DNA from: Phycisphaerae bacterium RAS2
GTDB lineage: Bacteria > Planctomycetota > Phycisphaerae > UBA1845 > UTPLA1
DNA: 64,000 nucleotides
Direction: 5' to 3'
Assembly (NCBI GenBank): GCA_007753915.1
Contig: CP036352.1
Location: forward strand, 3,163,306 to 3,227,305
Shown here: in pieces, positions 37,537 to 47,461 of the stretch
Layout of the letters: every line of letters starts with the position of its first letter
How positions within the stretch are numbered: the first letter of the stretch is position 1
Position numbers and translations under genes: made by a program
The notes under the pieces: model-generated
Database searches by the model: none
What the model was told of the DNA's origin: nothing
The model's input: the letters and a program-made list of their open reading frames with translations, nothing else

Positions 37537-38529
37537 CTACTCGCGGGTGGCCGGTCGCCGCGAGCGGGTGGACCGAGCGGCGGGCTTGACGCTGCGGGGC
37601 GTGCCGGCGTCGGACGACTTGGCAGCGGTCCGCGGGGGTTCGGCCTGCTTCTCGGCGGCGGGTCGGGTGGCCGGCGCGGGTCGCCCGGCGTCGAGCAACG
37701 GTTCGCCGCGGCGAAAGCCCTCGGGCGGCTTGCCGACGAGCACTTCGGGTCGGCCGAGCAGAACGGGCGCGATGTATCGGCGGACGAAGTCCCGCCGGGT
37801 CGCGTCGGTGTGGCCGCCTTCGTAACCGGCCTCGGCGAAATCGTACCGCCATGCGACGTTGTGCAGCTTCTGGTATTCGCGTTCGGTCTGGGGCGAAGGG
37901 TTCTCGGGATAGCGGAAGCCGATCATGCCGGCGATGCCCTCGTCGCCCGAGGCGCGATCGACCGTCCCGATGCGCGAGACGAGTTTGTCGAGAATGGGGT
38001 CGCGCGTGGAATGGACGACATAAAGCCCGCCGTTGATTCGGCGCAGGGCGCGCGTGAGGTCGTAGCTGCTGGACATGCTGCAGCCAAGGTAGACGACATT
38101 CTCCACGCGAATGTCGTCGGAGAGGTACTCCAGCGCGAACGTGGCGATGCCGGTGCCGGCGGACAGCGCGATAAGGTTGATCTGCTGATGCGGATTAAGG
38201 CGACGGTAGCGTCGGATCTCGTAGGCCAGTTCGGCGCCCTTGGCCTTGTTGCGCGAGAGGTTGATCTGATCGCCGGCGTGGGTGAGACCCTGCCAGGTGA
38301 AGGCACCGACGTAGCCTTCGTAACCGGCTTCGGCCAGTCCCTGCGGCACGTCCCATGAGCCGACGTTGCCGACCGGCCCGGCTCCGCCGATGTAGAAGGT
38401 GATGCCCTTCTCCTTGTCGCCGGTGGTGCCCGCCTGGGCGATGATGTTCACGACGGGCGCGACGGGATTGCATGCGGAAAGAAATGCCAGCGCGATCGTC
38501 GCGATGCATCCACGAATCGGGCCGGACAT
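37537..38529 (-). CDS. Alpha/beta-hydrolase-like lipoprotein
   Basis: 330 residues from the ATG at 38529, with AAGG upstream. The lipoprotein signal is IATIALAFLSAC. The core fold resembles an alpha/beta hydrolase: ITFYIGGAG near the start, the nucleophile-elbow-like LIALSAGTGIA, and a possible catalytic His in GYEGGHTDAT. A ~70-residue Pro/Ala/Arg-rich tail follows. The substrate is unknown. Confidence 0.68.
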   Translation of the reverse strand: MSGPIRGCIATIALAFLSACNPVAPVVNIIAQAGTTGDKEKGITFYIGGAGPVGNVGSWDVPQGLAEAGYEGYVGAFTWQGLTHAGDQINLSRNKAKGAELAYEIRRYRRLNPHQQINLIALSAGTGIATFALEYLSDDIRVENVVYLGCSMSSSYDLTRALRRINGGLYVVHSTRDPILDKLVSRIGTVDRASGDEGIAGMIGFRYPENPSPQTEREYQKLHNVAWRYDFAEAGYEGGHTDATRRDFVRRYIAPVLLGRPEVLVGKPPEGFRRGEPLLDAGRPAPATRPAAEKQAEPPRTAAKSSDAGTPRSVKPAARSTRSRRPATRE

Positions 38530-38681
38530 GGAATGAAACCTTCGAATCAAGCGGTGCCGTCCTCTCCTGCAGGGGAATCAAATCGCGTCGCGGCGAGGAG
38601 TGCGACGGCGAACCGGATTATAGGCGCGTTGGGGAGACTGTCGAATGCATCGCGATGAAACGCTCGATTCGCCCGAGCCGG

Positions 38682-39851
38682 TCAACTCGCCGCGGCCGGC
38701 TCGAACAACACGAGGCTGCTGGTGAAACCGTGAATGAACGTGCGATGGCCGACGGGGCCGATTTCGCCGGCGGCGAAGAACCCGGCAACTTTGCACGAAG
38801 GCGCGAGCTGGTTGACGACGCCGATGTCATGATGAGGCTTGCCGAAGAGGTGCGTGCCGCGGCCGTTGCAGGAGAAAAGCAGGCCGCCGCAGGGCGGGGC
38901 GCCCATGCGTCCGAGGGCGTCCGCCAGAAGTCGATTCATGTCTTCTTCGGCGGTCTTGGAATCGCGCACGTGGAACTGAATGGTCTGGCCCGGCCGCATG
39001 AGTGAATTGACGGCCAGCGCCGAATCGTCGACAACGCCCATCACGTTTCGAATCAGAAAATCGCCGCGGCTGAACTTGCCGAGTCGCTCATCTACGACCC
39101 GGCCGACGTGCAGCCCCTTTTGCATCAACTCCTGGTCCTGCGCCGGCGCGTCGGTGAAGACGCCGCGGAGGACATCCAGCGCCGGGCGGCCGCGCAGCTC
39201 GTAGATCACATTCTCCTCGGCACGGGTCACGACAAAGGACTCGCCGATGGGCCGGCAGCCCTGTGACACCACACTGTGAACGCGAATCGGACCGGAAAGC
39301 GACAAGCCGACCAGGCCCTGACGAAGCGGCTGGTCGTTAAGGAAGAGGCGATTCTGTCCGGGTTCGTTTGCGCCGCTGGCCATGCCGCCGACGACGGCCG
39401 AACCGGGATAGACCTGATCCAGCGCGGCGAGGCAGGCTTCGACGTTGATGGAGAACGGCTCGGGCAGAATGACGAACGAAGGCTTGTCTTCAGGGCGGAC
39501 GCCAAGGCGCTCGATCCAATCGTCGGCCGTTTCGAAGGCGGTGACGTCGTCCTGATCCAAGACAAATGGAAGAATTCGCACGCCGGGCAGCCGTGCGGTC
39601 CAAAGCACCATCGCCGGGGCACGCTCGACCTCGCGATCCGGGCCGATGATGCCGTCGCCCGTGCAGCCGATGAGGTTTCGCGCGCCGAGCTTGCGCGACA
39701 GCTCGGCCAGCACGTCGTCAAACTCCGGGCCATAGTGGTGCGTCGCGAACACGACCGCGAGATCGCACTGGGCGCCGTTCGTCGCGCGCGCAAGTTCGTC
39801 GACCGCCTGGCTCGCGTCGGACAAGATGCTGATCGCGGATTGAAACTCCAT
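38682..39851 (-). CDS. FIST-domain sensory protein
   Basis: A 389-residue protein made of FIST_N (DLAVVFATHHYGPEFDDVL, NLIGCTGDGIIG, SAVVGGMASGANE) and FIST_C (GDFLIRNVMGVVDD, FHVRDSKTAEEDM, GGLLFSCNGRGTHLF, VAGFFAAGEIGPVG). FIST proteins are predicted to bind small ligands such as amino acids and are usually linked to signalling partners. Here it is a stand-alone gene. The frame ends just after SSLVLFEP. Confidence 0.88.
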   Translation of the reverse strand: MEFQSAISILSDASQAVDELARATNGAQCDLAVVFATHHYGPEFDDVLAELSRKLGARNLIGCTGDGIIGPDREVERAPAMVLWTARLPGVRILPFVLDQDDVTAFETADDWIERLGVRPEDKPSFVILPEPFSINVEACLAALDQVYPGSAVVGGMASGANEPGQNRLFLNDQPLRQGLVGLSLSGPIRVHSVVSQGCRPIGESFVVTRAEENVIYELRGRPALDVLRGVFTDAPAQDQELMQKGLHVGRVVDERLGKFSRGDFLIRNVMGVVDDSALAVNSLMRPGQTIQFHVRDSKTAEEDMNRLLADALGRMGAPPCGGLLFSCNGRGTHLFGKPHHDIGVVNQLAPSCKVAGFFAAGEIGPVGHRTFIHGFTSSLVLFEPAAAS

Positions 39852-40371
39852 GGATTGCCCTGTGATGAAGACCCCGATTGATTATACGCGGTCGGGTCGC
39901 TTTGATTTGGACGCTCCGACCAATCGCGGGCCGGATTTGTATTGAGCGGGCCGATTCGGGCGCATCGAATTGCGATCCTTCATACCGACAGGTCGCGACT
40001 ACCGCTTGCCTGCATCGTGTCCACGGCTTCGTCACGCGGGCAAAGGATCATCGCAGAAAGGCCTGCTGATCCTTGGGCTGGTGCGGGTCGCCTATGCCAG
40101 AATGACAGTGCCCTCCGGTCGAACGACTCGCAGACTGCCAAAAAGGTAACCCCGGTTCGAGCTAATTGGAATGAACCGGGACGGAAGGCCAATCGTAACC
40201 ATAGTTTTTGCAAACACTTATAGACTCACCGATGATTCGATCATCAAATGGCATGCGCGGTACGGCCGTTGCAAACCCGGTTCAGCAAGTGAGCGTACGC
40301 CCGGAGCGCGAAAAGTCTGATAATGCCGTGGATCGCCGCGGCAGCAGAGCAATAAGTTGGCCTGACTCGGC
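39852..40371. other. Intergenic region between divergent FIST and receiver genes
   Basis: 520 bp with no supportable gene. On the minus strand TATAAT lies at 39886-39881, 30 bases before the FIST start, with a weak -35. At 40151-40180 the inverted repeat CCCGGTTC / GAACCGGG with a 14-base loop is the clearest structure. It is not followed by a T-run and does not fold into a tRNA. Confidence 0.5.
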
Positions 40372-40806
40372 ATGTATACGGATACTGGACCTATCGATTC
40401 AACCATTGACCGCATGCGGCTGATGATCGCTGCCGGGCCGCAGAGCCGTTGGGCACCGCGATTGGCGGAAGTGCTCGCTCCGTGGAAGGTGGACGTGCAA
40501 TGGTCGCGTTCGGACCACGAAGCGCTCGAAGTGCTTTCCCGCGATTGCGTGCACATCGGCGTCGTGGATCACAACCTCCCGGCGACCACCGGGCTGGAAC
40601 TTGTGCGGCGGCTTCGGAACATGGGCTTCACGGTTCCGTGTGTGCTGGTTTGCGAGGGCGCGACGCAGCGGTTGCTAAGCGATGCCATCGCGCTGGATGT
40701 CTTCAGCGTCGTGCGGGCCGATGAAGAGCGCGAAGTGATCGCGCCCTATGTGGTTCGTCTCGCGCAACAGAAATACCGCGTCAACTGGACGCTGCCGGTG
40801 AATTGA
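40372..40806 (+). CDS. Degenerate receiver-domain protein
   Basis: A 144-residue single domain with the CheY-like pattern. The phospho-acceptor position is kept (D66 in VVDHNLPATTGLELVRRL). The usual acidic pair near the N-terminus is replaced (MIAAGPQSRW), and the conserved Lys near the end is absent (SVVRADEE). Phosphorylation by the normal mechanism is doubtful. It may be a pseudo-receiver or a protein-interaction module. It lies 85 bp before groES on the same strand. Confidence 0.7.
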   Translation: MYTDTGPIDSTIDRMRLMIAAGPQSRWAPRLAEVLAPWKVDVQWSRSDHEALEVLSRDCVHIGVVDHNLPATTGLELVRRLRNMGFTVPCVLVCEGATQRLLSDAIALDVFSVVRADEEREVIAPYVVRLAQQKYRVNWTLPVN

Positions 40807-40891
40807 ACAGACATTGAATGAGGCATGGCGGCTCGGTGCGGAATTGGCTGCGCCGGGTCGCACTTGAAACAGGAAAAAGGAGCAACGCAAG

Positions 40892-41194
40892 ATGTCGGTA
40901 ACGAAGACAAAGATTCGTCCCCTGGGTGACAAGGTGCTGCTCAAGCGAATCGAGGCCGAGGCCATGACGGCCGGCGGCATCGTGCTTCCGGACACAGCGA
41001 AGGAGAAGCCACGGCGTGGTCGCGTGCAGGCGGTGGGCGACGGGAAGTTGCTGGACACCGGCGAGCGCGCGAAGCTGACGGTGAAGAAGGGCGATGAGGT
41101 TCTGTTCACGAGCTACGCCGGAACCGAGATCAAGGTGGACGGCGAGGAGTTTGTGATCATGGACGAGTCGGACATCCTGGCGATCCTTGAGTAA
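40892..41194 (+). CDS. groES: Co-chaperonin GroES
   Basis: A 100-residue protein. [16 protein letters not shown] opens the beta-barrel, the mobile loop carries [10 protein letters not shown], and the end is [15 protein letters not shown]. It caps the GroEL ring during folding. AAAAGGAG lies 9 bases before the ATG. No CIRCE operator (TTAGCACTC-N9-GAGTGCTAA) was seen upstream. Confidence 0.96.
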   Translation: MSVTKTKIRPLGDKVLLKRIEAEAMTAGGIVLPDTAKEKPRRGRVQAVGDGKLLDTGERAKLTVKKGDEVLFTSYAGTEIKVDGEEFVIMDESDILAILE

Positions 41195-41246
41195 CGGGAT
41201 TCGGACCGGTCATGAATTCCTGCTCTCACAACAGAAAGCAAACCTG

Positions 41247-41555
41247 ATGCGAGCCAAGCTCTTCGAAACGGCCCTGGACGAAGCGATCAAGTTCGGCCCT
41301 GCGGCGCGATTGGTGCTGACGTTCCCGGGAAATGCCGACGCGATGCACCTGCATCCGCTGACGTACAACAAGGTAGATGACGGCGGGTTTCGCATCGAGA
41401 TTCGCGTGTCCAAGTATGACGACGCCGAAGTGGTGGACGACGTAATCTTCGTCGACGCCGAGGCAATTGAAACGGTCGAGCTGCAGGTGAAGCAAAAAGG
41501 CGGCATCTGGCAGGACGAGCCGTTTCAGGACATCGGCGACGAGGAAGGGAACTGA
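41247..41555 (+). CDS. Small unknown protein between groES and groEL
   Basis: 102 residues from the ATG at 41247. The sequence is acidic and compact ([44 protein letters not shown]) with no signal peptide or membrane helix. It lies 52 bp after groES and 190 bp before groEL, in the same direction, so it is probably part of the chaperonin transcript. A TTG overlapping the groES stop (41187) is an alternative start. No family was recognised. Confidence 0.65.
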   Translation: MRAKLFETALDEAIKFGPAARLVLTFPGNADAMHLHPLTYNKVDDGGFRIEIRVSKYDDAEVVDDVIFVDAEAIETVELQVKQKGGIWQDEPFQDIGDEEGN

Positions 41556-41745
41556 CGGCCGCGTTGCCGACGCCGACCGAAGCGAATGGCGAAATGCGAA
41601 GTGCAAAAGCAGCAAGCGGGCCTGGCCTGCGAGTCGTCCGCTGTTTGCAATGACACGCTCGCAAATCACCACGGATGATCGAAACGAAGCTGAACGAAGC
41701 AAACAACCAACAACCACGAAAACATACATCGAGAGGAACGCACAC

Positions 41746-43374
<1,629 letters not shown>

Positions 43375-43411
43375 GAAGACGAATTGAGAATTAAGAAGAG
43401 CGAATAGCGAA

Positions 43412-43447
43412 AGGCCCCGGAGTGGATCAATGATCTCTCCGGGGCTT
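43412..43447 (+). terminator. Rho-independent terminator of the groES-groEL transcript
   Basis: GCCCCGGAG and CTCCGGGGC form a 9-bp stem followed by five T, about 40 bases after the groEL stop. Confidence 0.88.
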
Positions 43448-43567
43448 TTTATGGAGGAGTAATGTTGAGCTAAGATAAACCGTCTGATTCACTCGATTCC
43501 CGAGGCACATCATGTGTGTGTGGTCACAACCGAGATACATGTTGGCCGAATGGAAAGCGAGGTGTTC

Positions 43568-43747
43568 ATGAAACGAAGAACAGGCTGTACTAAGTCACAG
43601 ATGCATAATGGTGGAATGCAATTCCGCAGGTTTTTTCTTGCGATTCTTTGCAGTTTGCACTTGTTATTTTCGGCAACTTGTTCTCGGGACTCGGGTGAAT
43701 CAGACTGTGAAATCCTCAACGACATACGAGAGATCATTCTTTCTTAG
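43568..43747 (+). CDS. Small putative secreted or lipoprotein-like peptide
   Basis: 59 residues from the ATG at 43568, with GAGG 6 bases upstream. A hydrophobic segment (FFLAILCSLHLLFSATC) resembles a signal peptide, but the Cys context is not a standard lipobox. The remaining ~24 residues are acidic. It may be a chance frame. The following ~295 bp up to the Y1 transposase gene hold nothing else except a REP palindrome. Confidence 0.35.
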   Translation: MKRRTGCTKSQMHNGGMQFRRFFLAILCSLHLLFSATCSRDSGESDCEILNDIREIILS

Positions 43748-44004
43748 CCCGCAGGGCTGCAATTCCGCAGGCAGGAGCAACGCCCCTGTGAGCGGGCCGT
43801 CCAAACGCGATGCGACCCAGTAAGGGTCAAACTGGATCGCTTGCAATGACGGGCGTATCAATTGCATCGCACACGTCGACGCCAATTCGACTCCTGCAGG
43901 GTCGATTCAACTCTTGCGCGATCGTATACCGGCGGCGCTGAGCAATTCCATGCGGACGCCGGGCGATTGCGCCAACGAAAAAGGATGATTCACAGCTAAG
44001 GAAG

Positions 44005-44028
44005 GCCGACGGATTTCAATCCGTCGGC
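44005..44028. repeat. REP palindrome on the 3' side of the Y1 transposase
   Basis: GCCGACGGATT, TC, AATCCGTCGGC: 11-bp perfect arms, in the longer context AAGG...CTTC. It begins 15 bases beyond the transposase stop codon. Confidence 0.85.
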
Positions 44029-44042
44029 TTCATGGAGAGAGA

Positions 44043-44624
44043 TTACTTGGAATTGGAATTGCGAGCATTGCCCCGCGGGAACATCGTTGTCCCGGCTGGA
44101 CGCGGCTCGCCCCATACCCACACAAATGCTCCATCCGCGCGATGGCGTTTGATGTATTTGATGGCGTTCAACTGGTGCGACCGATCGCGAATCGGCAGCG
44201 TTCGGCAGCGTTTGGCCCAAGCGCCGCCCGTTAAATCCACGGAGCGCAGGCAATGCGCCGCGTGTTTCTTCGCTCGGCCCATGGCAACGCGTGCGTCATT
44301 ATCCGGCAGTTGAGCGACAATATGCACGTGTTCCGCGCCGACCGCGAGCGCGACGACGGTGCAAACCTGGGACTCGAGCATTTCAATAAACGCACACCCT
44401 GCAACGTGGCGTTGCTTGACGGTGAGTCGAACCGGCGGGCGACTTAGCAAGCGGCGACTGCGTTCCAATGTATTCTGGTGTGCGCCAAGCGCCGGCGGCC
44501 GGCGGTAATCACCATCGACGTGCTCGGTATGCTTCCATGTACGGTATCCGCGCGGATCGCCGGGAAGCCAAGTGCCGTATGTGTTAAACGTAACGTGAAA
44601 CCATTTGGTTCTCACGGCGCTCAC
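44043..44624 (-). CDS. REP-associated tyrosine transposase (RAYT, Y1_Tnp / IS200-like)
   Basis: 193 residues from the GTG at 44624 (GGAG 7 bases upstream). It opens WFHVTFNTYGTWLPGDPRG, the usual start of this subgroup. The metal-binding HUH motif is HVH in GAEHVHIVAQLPD and the catalytic Tyr is in AIKYIKRHRAD. Such single-strand nucleases cut and join at REP hairpins. Matching palindromes lie on both sides (44005-44028 and 44696-44723). The gene looks intact. Confidence 0.85.
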   Translation of the reverse strand: MSAVRTKWFHVTFNTYGTWLPGDPRGYRTWKHTEHVDGDYRRPPALGAHQNTLERSRRLLSRPPVRLTVKQRHVAGCAFIEMLESQVCTVVALAVGAEHVHIVAQLPDNDARVAMGRAKKHAAHCLRSVDLTGGAWAKRCRTLPIRDRSHQLNAIKYIKRHRADGAFVWVWGEPRPAGTTMFPRGNARNSNSK

Positions 44625-44695
44625 GGGTTTACTCCGAGCATGAGATGCATTTAATTGAACCAATCGAGTAATTCATCGTCAAACGCCGCCACGGG

Positions 44696-44723
44696 AAGCC
44701 GACGGATTGCAATCCGTCGGCTT
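44696..44723. repeat. REP palindrome on the 5' side of the Y1 transposase
   Basis: A perfect 28-bp palindrome with half-site AAGCCGACGGATTG. It shares its arms with the element at 44005 and lies between the transposase start and the stop of the next minus-strand gene. Confidence 0.88.
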
Positions 44724-44743
44724 TGGGCGAGCGGCGCATCGCA

Positions 44744-45547
44744 TCACACCGCGATCGCCGCGACGCGCGAGAGGTATTGCCCTGCCAGTTCGCCGAGGAA
44801 GACCAGCACCATTGAGAGATAGAACAGCGCCGTGGCCGATTGCGTCGCGCGATGCTTTACGCAGTCCCACGCCATCCACGCGAACACAGCCACGCCGGCG
44901 ACCCCCAACCCGCCGCGCACGCAGATCATCAGCCAGAACCAGATCACATCGCCCGACGGGCGCTGCGAGCCGGTCACCACCGGCGCGAGCATCGCCGCGA
45001 CCCAGATCGACCGCGCCCCCACCGCCGTCAGATGCAGCCGCGCCAGCAGCCGCAGCGGCGCGATCGGCATGTCCGTATCCGTCAGATACCGATGGCCAAG
45101 CAGCATCGCGCTGGTCACCGTCCCCAGCAGCAGCGCGCCCAGCACGGTCGATGCGACCAGCGCCCAACTCGGCGCGGCGTGCGTCGAAAGCAGCAATACA
45201 TCTCGATGCAGCGCCAGCGCCACGGCCGCGCTCATCGCGCCTGCGCCCCCCGCTGCCGCGGCCCAGCGCTGCGACACACCGATGCGCTCGGACTGCGCCG
45301 CGTTCAGGAACAGCCACGCCACGCTCGCAAGGGCCGCAACCGCCAGCCCCCCCACCGCCGTGAGTTGCATCGCGTCGCCGCGCGGCCAGCCGGCCTCGCG
45401 CAGCAGCAGCCCCCCCGCGAGAAAGACCATCGCCAGACACACGGCCGCCATCAGGCGAACGTACTTCCAGCCCGACAGGCCCAGCGCCGAAATGGAGACA
45501 ATGAGAAAGCAACCCGCCGCGAATTGTGCAAGGAACGCCGGCAACAT
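44744..45547 (-). CDS. Polytopic membrane protein of unknown function
   Basis: 267 residues from the ATG at 45547, almost entirely in about eight hydrophobic helices (FLAQFAAGCFLIVSISALGL first, ALFYLSMVLVFLGELAGQYL last). His and Arg residues inside the membrane region (LLGHRYLTDTD, LLARLHLTAVGAR) could serve heme or quinone binding, but that is speculation. No family was recognised. Confidence 0.6.
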   Translation of the reverse strand: MLPAFLAQFAAGCFLIVSISALGLSGWKYVRLMAAVCLAMVFLAGGLLLREAGWPRGDAMQLTAVGGLAVAALASVAWLFLNAAQSERIGVSQRWAAAAGGAGAMSAAVALALHRDVLLLSTHAAPSWALVASTVLGALLLGTVTSAMLLGHRYLTDTDMPIAPLRLLARLHLTAVGARSIWVAAMLAPVVTGSQRPSGDVIWFWLMICVRGGLGVAGVAVFAWMAWDCVKHRATQSATALFYLSMVLVFLGELAGQYLSRVAAIAV

Positions 45548-45749
45548 GGATGCCAGCTTAGCGGGCGGCGCGCAATCCGCCCAGTGGCGTTTCGCGGAAG
45601 CACCCCGGCCATTGTGATTCGCTCGAACGCAATCCGCTTCGCACCATGCGATCAAAGCACCCGCGCGAATTCACCGGCTCGTCACGAACCGGCTCTGAAT
45701 GCCTCGACTCTCACTTGTGCGATGATCGGATCGGCCGGCCGGGGCAAAC

Positions 45750-47447
45750 TCACGCCTGCTTCGCCTTCGCCAGCGCGAGCCGCGCTTTGCTCGCATACTC
45801 CGAGTCCGGCGCGAGATCGTGGACGATCTGCCAGCTCGCCGTCGCGCGATCGATCAGACCCATGTTCTGCAGGGCCAGCGCAAGGTTCGCCTGGAAGTCC
45901 ACGTTTTGCGGCTTCGCAGCCACGGCCTTCTCGAAGTGCTCAACCGCAATCTCGAACTGATGCCGCTGCGCGAAGAGCAGCCCGAGCTGATAGTGCAGAT
46001 CGAGGTAGTCGGGGTGCACGTCCATCGCGCGCCGCAGCACGTCAATTGCTTCGTCCGTACGATCAAGATCCGCCAGCGTCAGCCCCAGCTTGACCAGCGC
46101 CTTCATGTACGACGGGTTGATCGCCGTCGCCTCGCGGAACTGCTCGACCGCGTCTTCCAACTGGCCGCGATTCTTGAACAGCAGGCCCAGCCGATAGTGC
46201 ATGTCCGCATGATTCGGACTGACTTTGATCGCATCGCGCAGCCGCCCGATCTGTTCGGAGATGAGATCGCTCGCACCATCGGCCGACGCCTCCGGTTCGG
46301 TTTGCGCATCGACGCGGCCGAAACAGCGATTGGCCTCCCGCCCCACCGCCGCCTTCAGGTGCATGCGCGCCACTTCAGAGAACAGCAGCGTGCTGTTGGG
46401 CTCGATGTTCCGCGCCATTTCAAGCGAGCTCATGGCTTCCTCCGTTCGGCCGAGCGCGTGCTGGGCCATGCCGATTCCGACGTACGCGCCCAACAGGCGG
46501 TCGTTGATCTCGATTCCCTGCGTGAACCACTTGGCCGCTTCTTCAAATCGCCCGGCGCGGAGGTGCTGCGTGCCGAGTTTCACGTTCGCCTCCAGATACT
46601 CCGGCGAGAGACGGGCCGCCTGTTCATACTGCGCCGTCGCCGCCGAGTCGTTGCCGATGCGCGCGTACAGATCACCAAGCCGCAGCCGCGTCTCGGCCTG
46701 CTCCGGTTCCAGCTCCAGCGTCTTGTGCAGATGCTCGATGGCCTCGCGGAACAGGCCGGCTTCTTCGTAGGCCTTTGCCGCGTCGTTGTGGGCGGTCCAG
46801 TTCTCGGGCGCCAGCGCCAAGGCGTGCTCGTATCGCGCGATGGCGCCATCGGCATCGCCCGACTTGTGCAGCAGGTTCGCAAGCGTCAGGTGGACGTCCG
46901 TCTGGTCGGGGTCCAGACCCGCCAGTTTCGTGTACTGCTCGATGGCCTCGCCGAGATGCCCCTGTGAGATCGCGATGGCTGCCAATCGCTCGTACGCATT
47001 TCGCAGTGTCGGGCAGATGGAAATCGAATCGCGATAATAAGACGTCGCCTCGTCGCGGCTGCCCAGTCGCTCGTAGCAGTAGCCCATGCAGAAGAGCACG
47101 GCCGGATTGACCGGCTCGGATCGCTGGGCGGCGCGCAGGTGCTCCATCGCCGACTCGATCTGATTCAACTCGTCCAGGGCGCAGGCCAGGCCCAGCCGCG
47201 CGCCGATGTGTGCCGAATCGCGCGCGATCACCTGCTCGAACACGGTCCGCGCAGCCGACGGCTGATCTTCGCGCAGATAGCGGCCGCCCAGGCGGATGCC
47301 CAGGCGCGGATCAGTCGGATCAGCCCGCCAGGCCGCCTCCAGTGCGCCGGTCGTGCCCTCGGCTTCGTCTCCGCCGAGGATCGCGCCGAACGCACCATGC
47401 AGATGGGCGATCAGACCCCTTCCCAGTGCTTCGAGTATATGAGACAT
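45750..47447 (-). CDS. Large TPR protein
   Basis: A 565-residue protein of about 13-14 tetratricopeptide repeats with little else. Examples are YLREDQPSAARTVFEQVIA, GYCYERLGSRDEATSYYRDS and LGLLFAQRHQFEIAVEHFEK. There is no signal peptide, so it is probably a cytoplasmic scaffold. AGGGGG precedes the ATG at 47447, and the upstream TPR gene stops 14 bases earlier, so the two form an operon. Confidence 0.8.
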   Translation of the reverse strand: MSHILEALGRGLIAHLHGAFGAILGGDEAEGTTGALEAAWRADPTDPRLGIRLGGRYLREDQPSAARTVFEQVIARDSAHIGARLGLACALDELNQIESAMEHLRAAQRSEPVNPAVLFCMGYCYERLGSRDEATSYYRDSISICPTLRNAYERLAAIAISQGHLGEAIEQYTKLAGLDPDQTDVHLTLANLLHKSGDADGAIARYEHALALAPENWTAHNDAAKAYEEAGLFREAIEHLHKTLELEPEQAETRLRLGDLYARIGNDSAATAQYEQAARLSPEYLEANVKLGTQHLRAGRFEEAAKWFTQGIEINDRLLGAYVGIGMAQHALGRTEEAMSSLEMARNIEPNSTLLFSEVARMHLKAAVGREANRCFGRVDAQTEPEASADGASDLISEQIGRLRDAIKVSPNHADMHYRLGLLFKNRGQLEDAVEQFREATAINPSYMKALVKLGLTLADLDRTDEAIDVLRRAMDVHPDYLDLHYQLGLLFAQRHQFEIAVEHFEKAVAAKPQNVDFQANLALALQNMGLIDRATASWQIVHDLAPDSEYASKARLALAKAKQA

Positions 47448-47461
47448 CGGTCTTCCCCCTG

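Noticed and set aside
40151-40180. tRNA-like GGTTCGA string
   Set aside because: No acceptor or anticodon arm can be built around it; it is one half of a simple inverted repeat.
40807-41745. CIRCE heat-shock operator near groES or groEL
   Set aside because: No TTAGCACTC / GAGTGCTAA pair was found on either strand in these gaps.
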